From NCBI GenBank assembly GCA_014529385.2, contig CM043959.1, positions 53,929,253-53,993,252 of the forward strand: a DNA stretch of 64,000 nucleotides, given 5' to 3'. Origin of the DNA: Adiantum capillus-veneris (Eukaryota > Streptophyta > Polypodiopsida > Polypodiales > Pteridaceae). The translations under genes and the position numbers were made by a program. The notes beneath the pieces are model-generated. The model did not search any database. It had not been told where the DNA came from and saw only the letters and a list, made by a program, of their open reading frames with translations. Shown piece after piece: positions 43,134 to 61,906 of the stretch. Position 1 is the first letter of the stretch; every line of letters starts with the position of its first letter.

Positions 43134-43681
43134 GGGATGCTGCCATCAACAGAGGAACGAGCTCATCTACGGAGCTTGCACATCGAAGAGGTACAGAGTG
43201 AGGAAGAAGGAGGTACATCGAGGAGGATAAAAACGACGGGCTCAGGTCCATCTTTTTCCTCTCTTCACTCGTGATTATCGCCACCTCGCATGGCGCTCCC
43301 TCGTATTTGAACTTCCCCAAGCCATTTGTTTCTTCTCTTTACAGATGTGTTCTAAAGACCGTGTAATTTTTGAACTCTTAAGAAGCTCCTTCTGGCTTGC
43401 TCTATGAATAAGTCGTCTATAAGTCCATTGGTGTAACTCTAATAGGCTATTGGCCTTATCCTTTCTTCCCCCATGTCTAGTGTGCTTAAAGTAGCCTGTT
43501 CTTGCCATGTAGTGGGTTTTTTCCATGCCTTGTTTGGAACATATTGATAGTGAGACATATGTCTTGGTAGAATATGGACCATGGTTGAACAGTATGTGCT
43601 GCATTGAAATAAAACAAAATGGTGAGTAGAGTAAAATTTTAATCGCTTCAAGTTACCTTCAGTTTACAGATTTTAGAAGAC

Positions 43682-44290
43682 ATGGCGTTTAACTTTCCAG
43701 AGTTTAGTGGGAAATCAAATGAAAGTTCCAAAGGTTACATTGAGAGAATGGAGTTTGCTTGCCTTCTTGCTGACAAGCAAGCCCCAGCATTGGTGCTACG
43801 AATCTTCTACTTATGTTTGAAGGGAGATGCTAGGGAATGGTTGGAAGGCTACGAAAAGGATCTACAATCAGTTTAACCTCCTCAAGTTATGACTTATGAA
43901 ATGGTAAGGCATGCTTTTCTTACACACTTTCAACAAGTGGAAGACCCACAAAAGGTATGGCAGTCTATTCAAGGCTTGGTACAGGATGAGGGCCAGACCA
44001 TAGAAGACTTTGTGAAGGCAAATAATGCATTATGAACAAAGTGGCATACATCTTTGGAGGTTGAAATTCCTCCAACCATGTTGAATAAGGACAGGTTTCT
44101 TGCAAGCTTGAGGAGTAACCTACGCTTAAAGGTAGAGCTTAAGCAACCAAGGACCTTTGAGGAGGCAGTTGGCTTGCACTTCCATTGGTTCCAGCTGATT
44201 CTCATTCATGAAGGAGGTAAGGAGCCTCCCTTTCAACTTACAAATTTTTTTCTGAGTTATCGTCTCTTCAACTACTTCTTTTGGAACTAG
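43682..44290 (+). pseudogene. retrotransposon gag-like remnant inside element Y
   Basis: The frame starts MAFNFPEFSGKSNESSKGYI and contains FYLCLKGDAREWLEGY and AFLTHFQQVEDPQKVWQSI, the capsid pattern of Retrotrans_gag proteins. Stops lie at 43874 and 44033. No knuckle, protease or RT follows. It may be a transposon fragment or a once-domesticated gag. Confidence 0.55.
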
Positions 44291-44419
44291 ACGGCTATAA
44301 TGCACTCCGGCATTGAAGCCTATACCGTTCGAGTTTGGATGCAGCAAAGACCTGCCAAAAAAGCACCATGCGTTACGATCATGTATAGGAAAGTGTATCC
44401 GTTTCTTAGTGAAGCACAT

Positions 44420-45390
44420 TGAAGATACAAAAGCAGAAACAAACTTCGAGTTACCTTAAATCTCGTATTTGTTTTGTCAGGCCACCACTACCAATTTTCA
44501 TGTTCTCAATGTTGCACAGATTTCTTTTTCTTTTCCGACTACCAAGCACGATGTCTTTCTCTCGCAATCTTGTGATCTTCTTCTCAGGGCTTTGGTTTGT
44601 CTATTTGTTTGATGAAATCTTCCGAGAGCATGCTTTATTAAGTTTCTTCAGCTGCATGTTCTCCATCGCCAGGAGGTTTCTTTGCCTTTCCACATTCAAT
44701 CCTCTCATTTCCAAATGTTCGGTGTATCCCAATAGCCCATCCTTGCCACCACCTGTGAAATGTAAGAGGTTAGTGATATTAGCAAAGGGAGGTGGCGCAT
44801 TTTTCGTAGGATCCTTTGGATAAATAGACCCATCGGTCCACAAATCCAAATAATGTTCCTTTTTTGTCCTTCTAAGTTCTTTCTCCCGTTGAGATAAGAA
44901 AGACTCCTCCTATGTTTCTGCAACGATGCGTACTCTTGCAATACATCAACATGAAGATGATGTGTGTTCTTTCTTTGGGTAAGTGTTGAAGATGAAGGGG
45001 TTGCCAGAATGCAAGTTCAAATTGGTGTTTTCATCAAAAAAAGAAGCATCTCCATTCCTAGAATTGATAGAGAAACAGACAGACACTCGAAACTCATGAA
45101 ATATCTCAAGTTTTAAGAGGGAAGGCCATATTCTCATGTTTAGAGTTGATAGAGTTCTGTGGCTTATGTTTCTGGAGGAAACGCTTGTAAGTTGGCATTT
45201 CAAATCATTAGCCATACGGTTAGTTGGATTCCTGACAAGAGAACGAAGGATAAGAATCATAAAGACCGCGCCTACCTACCAAAGAATGTCATTTTGGCTT
45301 TTTGTTGGTGCAAAAAAGTATTACATAAATGCACAATTTAACATTTTCATTTTCACTCTCTAAGCCGACATGGAACTTCTTAAAGGGTCC
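44420..45390 (-). other. unrecognised minus-strand frames near the right end of Y
   Basis: Frames at 44601-44849 (DLWTDGSIYPKDPTKNAPPP, then a Leu/Lys-rich helix LLAMENMQLKKLNKACSRK) and 44946-45260 look protein-like but match no family I know. A stop and a frame change separate them. Confidence 0.25.
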
Positions 45391-45417
45391 AAAAGTGAGT
45401 CCAACTTTCTCCTAATG
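45391..45417 (-). repeat. right terminal inverted repeat of element Y
   Basis: AAAAGTGAGTCCAACTTTCT followed by CCTAATG, the reverse complement of 34376-34402. Confidence 0.88.
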
Positions 45418-45780
45418 TGGCCCCAACCTTGGCGCCCCTTTCAGTATTTCTTTATATTGCATCAACACAGTACAAGCCGGTACTCCAAACTCTGCACCTT
45501 CTCCAAGAAGCATGCAAGAGAATGAACCCATGACCTTATATTTAAAGGCCCTAGGCCCCAAAAGCAGTTTATAGTGAAAAGCCTTCAAATTCAAAAGCAT
45601 CTGGTACAAAAGCAATGCCAAAAGGCTGGCAACATAAGTCACAAAATTTTGTATAGCAGTCAGCGCAAAATACAGAAATCCGTACAGCCTACCATGTCAT
45701 CATGCCAATGCAATTTTTGGAAATCTACCACGTCATCAGTTTGCATGTACGCGGGTCCTGCTTTATTTTAGTCCTTTATC
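45418..45780 (-). repeat. LTR copy 1 of the pol-less element, second fragment, truncated
   Basis: It matches the copies at about 45910 and 48490 onward, with TTATATTTAAAGGCCCTAGG as promoter region. It stops at TTTAGTCCTTTATC, directly joined to the start TGTCAC of LTR copy 2. The other copies have (G)TCACTT or GGCACTT at this place, so the junction may be a microhomology join. Confidence 0.8.
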
Positions 45781-46763
45781 TGTCACAAGATGAGCACCAC
45801 GTGCCAATAGAAAAGAACAGACTGAACAGACTTTTAGCACTTCAATAACAACTGAACTGAAAGAGAGAGACAACACGTGACACGGAGTGGCAGAATTCCA
45901 CCCCAGGGAGTATTGGCCCCAAACCTTGGCGCCCCTTTCGCTATTTCTTTATATTGCATCAACACAGTACAAGCCGGTACTCCAGACTCTGCACCTCCTC
46001 CAAGAAGCATGCGAGAGAATGAGCCCATGGACTCATATTTAAAGGCCCTAGGCCGCAAAAGAAGTTTACAGTGAAAAGCCTTCAAACTCAAAAGCATCTG
46101 GTGCAAAAGCAATGCCAAAAAGATGCCAGCATAAATCACGGAATTTCGTACAGCAGTCAATGCAAAACGCGGAAATCCGTATAGCTTGCCATGTCATTAT
46201 GCCAGTGCAATTTTTAGAAATCTACCACGTCATCAGTTTGCGTGTGTGTGCAGGTCCTGCTTTATTTTAGTCCTTCATGTCACTTGGGGCCCCATCGGAC
46301 GGGGTCCCCATACATTAGGGAAAATATGAGTCCCAAAAGGGCCCTTTAGGGTCAAAGATGCCTTTGAATCAAGCTCTCTATACCAATGAGAATGGGCCTG
46401 TGGCCACGGTCCCACCAGTTTTAGCATTTCTTTGAATGGGCATAACTTGAGCATTTTAACTTCAAATTTGTCGGACAATAGTGCATTTGGAGCGCATTAT
46501 CAAGCTCTTTCCATAGATATGTTACATGATATAGTTTTGAGGTACATAGATATGGGTTATCCACGCCCCCCTTTTATGTCCTATTGTTAATTGAAATTTG
46601 ATTGGTTGCTCTTACAAGGCCCCTTTGGGGTTCACATTTTTCCTAATGAAGTTGGTAGGACTTCTTCTTCTGTTACTTGTTCTTCTTTGGGTTTAGGCCC
46701 CTCGACCGGCATTTGTAAGTAGGCTCCATTCTTTAGGCTTTGACACATCAGCAGTTTGTGACA
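45781..46763 (-). repeat. LTR copy 2 (3' LTR), enlarged by a MITE
   Basis: It runs from TGTCACAAGATGAGC to CAGTTTGTGACA. It is 647 bp after subtracting the 336-bp MITE. It is the 3' LTR for the minus-strand element because a polypurine tract abuts it at 46764. Confidence 0.82.
46313..46648. mobile_element. 336-bp MITE with CATTAGG ends
   Basis: The left end CATTAGGGAAAATATGAG and the right end, reverse complement CATTAGGAAAAATGTGAA, form imperfect TIRs of about 31 bp. LTR copy 3 lacks this block (CTCATAAGTTGG), proving an insertion. At most one base is duplicated. The ends resemble those of element Y. Confidence 0.82.
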
Positions 46764-46776
46764 TCTCCCCTTCTTG
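46764..46776 (-). other. polypurine tract of the pol-less LTR element
   Basis: Minus strand CAAGAAGGGGAGA directly precedes the LTR start TGTCACAAACTG. Confidence 0.75.
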
Positions 46777-48352
46777 AAAGAGAGTAATCGTCCGCGATTA
46801 CAAAGCATATCTGCAAAACAACTCAAGCTAGCTCAAAAATTTCCGAGGGTCATTCCGAGGGACAATCGGTTTGCTCTTTTTGTTAAGGAGTTCGCATCTC
46901 CTTTTGGCTCTTTTGATCAAGGAGTTAGCTTCTCCTTTCATCCAAATTGGAACTCTTGATATTCCTGTGTAGTAAAATTAGCCATCACACCCAGACCGTA
47001 ATAATCTTCCACGGGTGTCTTGATGCACTAAAATTACATCGCCAGGCAATCTCATCCAATTAGGAATACTCAGTAATTGGCACATCACAATGCAACACAA
47101 ATGCTTACATATGCATGTTACAAGACATAGAAACATACAGTCGTCGATGAACACTCCTCCCGCATAGCCTAACAAGGTTTGGGCTGGGAGATATTCGACG
47201 ACTCCCTCATCACTTCTCCTGCATAACCTAAAAAGGTCCGAACCGGGAGATATAGAGGCCTTTTACAACCAAATGCCCCCCAGACCGCAACCTGCATCAT
47301 TTGGAGGTGCTGAGAGTAACCACTACTCATACTTCTTAATACTCCTCCAGCATAAACATCCAGGTCCGGACCAGGAGTCACAACAACAATTATTTTTACA
47401 AGCATACAACCAACGCTCCCTAGGCATTGGCTTGCGTCGTTTGGAGGTTTTCTAACATACAACGAAATGCTCCCCAGGCATCGGCATGCGTTGTTCCAAG
47501 GTTCAAACAATACCAAAATATTTTTTCTCACTTCTCCACCCAGGAGTAAAAGCGCCAATCAATGAAACTAGTATTTAAACCAGAGTCAAACATTTCAAAT
47601 CGGCACCAAGATAGGTTCAAAACAGATACCATCCATTTCAAGCACATTCCAAACAGGATCACCAAACAAGTTCTCAAACAGATTTCAAACTTAAAAAGAA
47701 ATCTCAACATCAGTCGAGCTCAAAAAGTCGACTGACCGTCCAACCTGAAACCTGCACCAAAAATTAGGGTTAGGTTCCTTCCATGAGGTCATAGCCAAGC
47801 ACAGCATGGCCCATCAGCTCTTGGACAAACAGTGTTTCTTTGGCAGTGATGGTAGTCCCAAGAGATAGCAATTTCCAAGGTCATCTACTCATGAAGAGAC
47901 ATCTACTGAGAGATGTCAAGAAATTTCAAGTTATAATCTGCTAGGGTTTCCATGGGAAGCATTTTAGGATACCCCACTCTGCCAGAAGTTGCACTTTGAA
48001 GGAAGATGTCAGAAACCATATAACTTCGGGCAAAAAAAATTTCTTGAAAGCTTGCCAAGTCCTTGGAAGTGTGCGGCTTGGTAGCTATAGACATCTGCAT
48101 GGGACTGTCTCTGAGAAAAATAGCAACTCGAGACAAATCTTGGATCCTTCTCTTGCAAGTGATCTTAATGGCTTATGCCCTGTAAGACATGAGCGGTGAA
48201 GACGGGAGTGTGCCCAATGCGCGATGAAGTAAGGGTGGGAGTGGATAATAAGTCAGGGTTGGAGGGCGAAGATTCCTCAAATAAAGTCTCCGGTTTGCTC
48301 TATCTGCTCTTTTGTGGGACCGGTATGATTTCAGAAAAGCACACGTCTGATA
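46777..48352 (-). other. interior of the pol-less LTR element
   Basis: No coding domain is found on either strand. Two families of short repeats are visible: CTCCTGCATAACCTAAAAAG-like units ending CCGGGAG at 47154-47190, 47216-47249 and 47342-47376, and (G)CATCGGCATGCGTTGTT-like units near 47286, 47418 and 47470. The 129-residue frame at 47169-47558 (-) is a translation of these repeats. Confidence 0.65.
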
Positions 48353-48363
48353 CTCTGATACCA
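48353..48363 (-). other. primer binding site of the pol-less LTR element
   Basis: Minus strand TGGTATCAGAG follows the 5' LTR by one base (initiator-Met type). Confidence 0.85.
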
Positions 48364-48364
48364 C

Positions 48365-48962
48365 TGTCACAAGACGGGCACCACGTGCCAATAGAAAAGA
48401 ATAGACTGAACATACTTTTAGCACTTCAATAACAACTGAACTGAAAGAGAGAGACAACATGCACCACGGAGTGGCGGAATTCCACCCCAGAGAATATTGG
48501 CCCCAAACCTTGGCGCTCCTTTTGGTATTTCTTTATATTGCATCGACATAGTAAGAGCCGGTACTCCACACTCTGCACCTTCCCTAGGCCCCAAAATTAG
48601 TTTACAGTAAAAAGCCTTCAAACTTAAAATCATCTGGTGCAAAAGCAATGCCAAAAAGTTGTCAGCATAAATCACGGAATTTCGTACAGCAGTCTTTGCA
48701 AAATGCGGAAATTTGTACAGCCCACCACGTCATCATGTCAATGCAATTTCTAAAAATATGCCACGTCATTAGTTTGCATATGTGTGCGGGTCCTGCTTTA
48801 TTTTAGTCCTTTATGGCACTTGGGGCCCCATCGGACGGGGTCCTCATAAGTTGGTAGGACTTCTTCTTCTGTTACTGGTTCTTCTTAGGGTTTAGGTCCC
48901 TCGGCCGGCATTTGTAAGTTGGCTCCATTCTTTAGGGTTTGACACGTCAGCAGTTTGTGACA
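48365..48962 (-). repeat. LTR copy 3 (5' LTR, 598 bp)
   Basis: It runs from TGTCACAAGACGGGC to GTTTGTGACA. Compared with copy 2 it lacks the MITE and about 50 bp including the ATATTTAAAGG promoter-like stretch. Confidence 0.85.
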
Positions 48963-48967
48963 GAAGC

Positions 48968-49249
48968 ATTATATGAGGATCTAGAAGCTTCATGTGACTC
49001 CCCCTTCCTCAGCTAGGCAAAATAGATTGGTCTTGCTTTGGAATCCAAACTAGCTCCCAAAGATGTGTAGTATTCCGTGATCTTTCCCTTTCCACAGTCT
49101 TCAATCAGCTTTGGAGTTACAGGCTTTGACTCGCATGGATCTGTAGGTGACAGGGAAGAATACAATTTACGTTTATGTACCCAAATTTGATCATTTCCAT
49201 CATAGTAACCCCATGCTTCTAATAGTTGTTTAAAAGCCCAACACAACAT
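48968..49249 (-). mobile_element. old Tat-like gypsy remnant, right half of the split copy
   Basis: The minus strand reads QLLEAWGYYDGNDQIWVHKR, which matches QLLEAQGYYDGNEQIWVPKR encoded at about 23615-23675 of the intact gypsy element, and continues through GKITEYYTS. Its end (GAGGAAGGGGGAGTCACATG, near 48985) matches 23837-23860. It joins the fragment at 34238 when the inserted element is removed. Confidence 0.85.
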
Positions 49250-50590
49250 AACCTTGCATTCTTAATCTAAGTAGACATATTTGTTGGCAATTGGACCAAA
49301 CGGGCGCCCTCCTAGTCGACACCTTCTTCATGAGCCCTAAAATTTTGATGTCCCATCATTATTTTTTCGGAAAGCCTTGTAATTATAAAAGAGTCTTTGA
49401 TTTTAATCAGATGATTTCCAAGTCAGTTTATGCCAAATCTAGGCTATAAAGTCTGTAAATGAGTATAAGCCTTGTAAAGCGAGTCACTGGCCAAGAAAGC
49501 CCGAGGTATAGAGCTTATTTTTTATAAGCGGGAAAGGATACACTTATCATTATCACAAGGTTTATGAGTTTTGGAGTGTATGACTCACAGCGGCTACTCT
49601 CCTGTGCTTTGTAATCAATCTATCTTGAGCTCTAGTAATCTACTTTTGATTCCAAAACTTGTATTGTGTTCCTTGTCTATTGTTCTTTAATTTAAGTGTA
49701 ATCATTGTCAATTCATCTGTGGTTTTTTATTACAAATTAGTGAGCTAAACTGGTTGTTTTGAGTGCTTTAATGGTTTTTTTTTTTACGTGTGACCATAGG
49801 AGAGTGTTCCTAGACCATAGGGAGATCTTTCTGGTATGTTCTATTGCAGTTTTTAGGACCTTGATCATGATGTATTGTGTTTTTTTGGTACCTCATCGGA
49901 TTGCAACCAAAGTTGGTAGGATAGTGTCCCTAGGTGTCTTATACCTCCTCCTGAAGTTTTGTCGTATTTGGACTTTGTTTTAGTGCCAAAATGGCGTGAC
50001 GAATGAATGCAATGACAAAGGACTTATGCTAAGCAATAGCTCTTATACCACTTGTGAGTGCTCGTGTGCGGGGATGCTTGTGCGTGCGGTGCAGTGTGGT
50101 GTGTGCAGGGAAGGGGAGAAGCAGAAGAGTGTGGGTGGAGCAACCTCAGGAAGTAGTATGAGTGAGGAGCTCATTATTCTTCATATACATAGGGAGGGCG
50201 GTCGGACAACGGACGTCCAGTCCCGGGAAAAGGCACAGCACCTTTACCCCAACATTAACAGGCACGAAGAAAAAAGTTGATGTTGAGCCTAAGGAGAAGC
50301 CACCAAAGCTGGATATTCCTAGTGCAAATCTTTGGTGATTGAATGTGGTTACTCCCCCCCCTACTCGTGTCAAGAGGGACAATACGTATGTGGCTCATCT
50401 GCATCCATATAGTCAAGACAATAGATTTTGTTAGACTTAGCTACGTATGACAGGTGCCAAAGAACTTATCAATTGTAATCCATGTCATACTTAAAAATTA
50501 GTAGACTACCTATTGTCCTAAGCAGTACTTTAAAGTATAAAAATATGAGCAAATCTTAAATAATTCCCACTTTTTATCGAGCTGAAGATT
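49250..50590. other. no gene recognised
   Basis: AT-rich sequence. A frame at 49996-50280 has no motif. ACCATAGG(G)AGA repeats lie near 49793-49825. A TGGTATAAGAGC-like string on the minus strand near 50042-50053 resembles a primer site but has no LTR I can confirm. Confidence 0.4.
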
Positions 50591-50599
50591 CCAAGCCAA

Positions 50600-50890
50600 G
50601 ACTATATTCTTAGAGTATTATCCACATGATCTTGCAAGCCTTACTTTTATGAGGATAGAGGAGCCCTAAACAGACCATTGGTCCCTTAATTTTATGAGGA
50701 TAGAGCCGAAGCGTTTTTGTCCTCAAAAACAAAAGTGATAATATCTTTGTAAAAACACTAATACTTTCCATATTGGCATCCTTCATGGATCCAACTGTGC
50801 CTTTGATCAAAACACGATTCAGTAGGAGGTTCAATGAAATCAAGAAGCACATCTTGATTTTCCACATTGTTGTCCCTTTGCAACCGTGTT
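50600..50890 (-). mobile_element. 3' end of a minus-strand gypsy-like LTR element (remnant)
   Basis: Read on the minus strand, ACAACAATGTGGAAAATCAA and the stretch ending TTTTTGAGGACAAAAACGCT match 58018-58190 near the 3' end of the 177-bp-LTR element, the classic gypsy tail before the polypurine tract. Then AAGGGACCAATGGTCTGTTT matches the LTR-like sequence at about 59470-59500. Confidence 0.6.
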
Positions 50891-52730
50891 GTATAACCAG
50901 CCTATATTCAACATAATGAGTAAGGTCACACCCTTGAAATTACCATCCTAGAGATACAATCAGTGTTGCAACTAAGCAACATATCTTTTCAATTTGGAGT
51001 CTTATTTACAATTGGCTAATGAAAGAATCTTATGTTTAAACAAGAGATCCCCTATTTTGAAGCTCTCTTAGGTTATTCATGTTTTCTCATAAATTAGTTG
51101 CTTAATAGCTAGGCCATACCTTCTTGCCACCACATAAAGCTTCATTTTTGTTGGATGCACTTTGTGCATAGAGCCAATGATGGAAAGTGCCCGCCGTTGC
51201 AGACATATACAAAGATCACAAGCCAATCTATCAGCCTCAATTCTTCCTAAATAGAGTAGTCAATTTTATAGCGGAAGCGTAAACAATGATTCAGTGGAAT
51301 GAATCCTACCATATCGGCACGCCATGCATGCATATCAAAAAAATAAAGTGATAAGCCCTTGGCTTCAATGATGGTCTCAACAATGTGAGCAAATGCCATG
51401 CATGCCATGCAAAATGTGTGTTATCATGGATACATCATAGTTTGTCGTTGCCAAACATAAACTATGAGCTTATACCCTCTTATTGCCAATATTTCAAACC
51501 AATGTGCCATTACCCTTGATCTTAAGTCAAAGGGTAGTATTACGGCACGGAAAGGAAGCCTTGCTCCTTGTTAAGTCTGTCAAAGCACTTTGCTTTTCAC
51601 AATAGGAAAATGTTTTCCAAATTTAGGTCAAATTATAGAAAAACAAGCATAACTTGAAATCTTCTAACCTTGTCGTCCCTCTGAGAGGACTGGTTGTTGC
51701 TTGAATATGTCTCATAGCCATGTATACTGATAAATTTAGAGTTGTCATTGTCGGTTGTCCCTTGCATTCCCTCTTGGCTTGGTGCATTCCAATCTCAAGT
51801 GAAAAAAACATGCAAACATGTTGCAAAGTTTACACAAGTTCATATGCTAATAGCATATTCCAAACTTTGAAAACTTCTATGGAAAATGCCCTAACTTGAA
51901 GCCTTGCTTCTCATAAATACATGAAAAAGATAAGTTATCACGTGCTCATAGCTAACATCTTCTTCGAATGACCAATAGATGTCAAGGCAAAAGAAAATCG
52001 ACCTTGTTGAATCGTACTTCTTATGGAGAATCCTTGGATTTCCCGATAGTGAAAGAGATATCCCGTGAAAGTTAGCTATCAAATTGCATTTGAGTGAAAA
52101 ACTCTTCTTGACGGAAGCAGCCTTTGCTTGCTAAGTTGTCATTATAGGAAATTCTGCAAAAGTGAATAAAATCACAAATGTAAACTTTAAACTTGATGTA
52201 CCTACCGACTTGCTTAAATAAGTTCCCTCGACGTCGGAACTTGTATCATGACCATTGACTTACGCAGGTGCAGAAACACTTTGCCTAAGAACCATGCCCT
52301 AGCAAATATTCAAACCCAAAACTGGGAGATGAATAAAGATAGACTCCTTTCGGCTTCCTAAACTGGAATAAATAACCGGCCATGTTGAGTGTGTTTGCCT
52401 CCACCAACAACCACAGGGCCTTGCCTACATGTGCATGCCGAGCACCTTTTTCTTACAAGCTATAGGCCTTACATGTACTTGCCTTAATGCAATTGGGATA
52501 ATTTACCACTTTTGTTAATGATTCTTGACCGCTTTGGGGCCAAATATTCTACTTGAAATTTTGAAACCTAGCCCACCGTCCTTGCTTTTGAATGTCACGG
52601 CGGCTGAGAGTAAGATATGCTTTGTAGCCCACTTTTGGTACTAGTGTCGTTGTTAGACATTCACGTCCGTACAACCTAAACAATCGAATCTTGTACAAGC
52701 CATGCTCGTGAGTAATCCCCTATGGAGCCT
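50891..52730. other. no gene recognised; probable interior of a decayed LTR element
   Basis: No domain or RNA gene is seen. Frames at 51623-51826 and 51891-52082 lack motifs. The position between the tail at 50.6-50.9 kb and the primer site at 59.42 kb suggests the interior of a pol-less element. Confidence 0.4.
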
Positions 52731-52735
52731 TGCTC
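52731..52735. repeat. target duplication TGCTC, left
   Basis: Identical to 58380-58384. Confidence 0.88.
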
Positions 52736-52912
52736 TGTCAGGACAAGGGTCCTATGGGTCAAGGCCCAACCTAGGGGCTCAGGGACCTAGGCCAAGGGCC
52801 TGGACTGGACCAGTGCGGACTGGGGATCCCCTTAGGGCAAGAGCTAGGAGCTAGGCCTATATAAGGGGCGGTAGGGAGGAGGATCCTATGCTCATTTACC
52901 CTAGGTCTTATA
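52736..52912 (+). repeat. 5' LTR (177 bp) of the pol-less gypsy-like element
   Basis: TGTCAGGACAAGGGTCC..GGTCTTATA. The ends TG..TA differ from the usual TG..CA. Confidence 0.92.
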
Positions 52913-52913
52913 T

Positions 52914-52925
52914 TGGTATCAGAGC
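52914..52925 (+). other. primer binding site, initiator-Met type
   Basis: TGGTATCAGAGC one base after the LTR. Confidence 0.92.
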
Positions 52926-52992
52926 TAGGGCAGAGGAAAGCTATGGAGGAGGGAAGGAGAAGGGTTGATTTGCTGTGATTGTAGGATTGCAT

Positions 52993-58002
<5,010 letters not shown>

Positions 58003-58187
58003 AAGTGGTTGCAAATGGACAACAATGTTGAAAATCAAGATGTTGCTCTTGGTTTCATTGAACCTCCTCACTGCACCAATTATCGATCATACAGACAAAT
58101 GGCTCACTTATGGGACGTCAATAAAGAAAACATCAGTACTCTTAAGAAGATATTACTACTTGTGTTTTCGAGGACGAAAACTCTTCC

Positions 58188-58202
58188 TTAAGGGGGGAGT
58201 AA
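58188..58202 (+). other. polypurine tract of the pol-less element
   Basis: TTAAGGGGGGAGTAA directly before the LTR start TGTCAGG. Confidence 0.9.
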
Positions 58203-58379
58203 TGTCAGGACAAGGGTCCTACGGGGCAAGGCCCAACCTAGGGGGTCAGGGACCTAGGCCAAGGGCCTGGACTGGACCAGTGCGGACTGGGGATCCGCTT
58301 AGGGCAAGAGCTAGGATCTAGGCCTATATAAGGGGCGGTAGGGAGGTGGATCCTACGTTCAATTACCCTAGGTCTTATA
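58203..58379 (+). repeat. 3' LTR (177 bp) of the pol-less element
   Basis: It matches 52736-52912 with a few substitutions (for example CTATGGGTC versus CTACGGGGC). Confidence 0.92.
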
Positions 58380-58384
58380 TGCTC
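58380..58384. repeat. target duplication TGCTC, right
   Basis: Identical to 52731-52735. Confidence 0.88.
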
Positions 58385-59350
<966 letters not shown>

Positions 59351-59414
59351 CCATGCATAGACATGCAAGGACACAACTTCCATGTCTCCCCTTCGTGTTT
59401 CCCCTCCCCTCCAA

Positions 59415-59426
59415 GCTCTGATACCA
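59415..59426 (-). other. primer binding site on the minus strand
   Basis: TGGTATCAGAGC read on the minus strand, directly after an LTR-like sequence ending CTCATAT. Confidence 0.75.
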
Positions 59427-59427
59427 A

Positions 59428-59530
59428 TATGAGAATAGAGGAACTACGGCATGCTTGTCTCCACCCAACCTTGCCCTAAATAGACCAATGGTCCCTTTTT
59501 TAGGAGCCCCATGAACTATGCATGCATAGA
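59428..59530 (-). repeat. LTR-like sequence upstream of the minus-strand primer site
   Basis: It contains AAGGGACCATTGGTCTATTT and CCTCTATTCTCATAT, which match AAGGGACCAATGGTCTGTTT and CCTCTATCCTCATA at 50.64-50.71 kb. The LTR start could not be fixed. Confidence 0.5.

Positions 59531-61905
<2,375 letters not shown>

Positions 61906-61906
<1 letters not shown>

Larger units (their letters stand above)
34376..45417. mobile_element. 11-kb TIR element Y (CATTAGG family) with ULP1-like and histone H3-like genes
   Basis: The ends are inverted copies: CATTAGGAGAAAGTTGGACT and seven further bases are identical at both ends (27 bp), with weaker similarity to about 35 bp. The flanking LTR reads straight across (GAGTAT then TGGCCCC, as in the other LTR copies), so the boundaries are exact and there is no visible target duplication. 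Contents include a ULP1-like protease gene, a broken H3-like gene, an unrecognised multi-exon gene, a gag-like remnant, a solo copia LTR and three groups of related hairpins. No known transposase was recognised, so the superfamily is undetermined. Confidence 0.75.
34244..48962 (-). mobile_element. non-autonomous LTR retrotransposon (no pol), with tandem LTRs and nested elements
   Basis: The minus-strand 5' LTR is 48962-48365, directly followed by primer site TGGTATCAGAG (48363-48353). The interior is about 1.6 kb without coding capacity, then a polypurine tract (46776-46764) and a 3' LTR (46763-45781). A further truncated LTR copy follows in tandem (45780-45418 continuing at 34375-34244). The outer flanks GATGC/GAAGC fit a target duplication. 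LTR ends are TGTCACAA..TTTGTGACA. The interior size and lack of genes fit a TRIM- or LARD-like derivative. One LTR is split by the 11-kb TIR element and another by a MITE. Confidence 0.78.

Noticed and set aside
34376-45417. Element Y as a Mutator-like element because of the ULP1 gene
   Set aside because: No 8-11-bp target duplication is present and no MULE transposase was recognised.
50042-50053. Primer site TGGTATAAGAGC on the minus strand
   Set aside because: One base off the consensus and no LTR or partner sequence could be confirmed.
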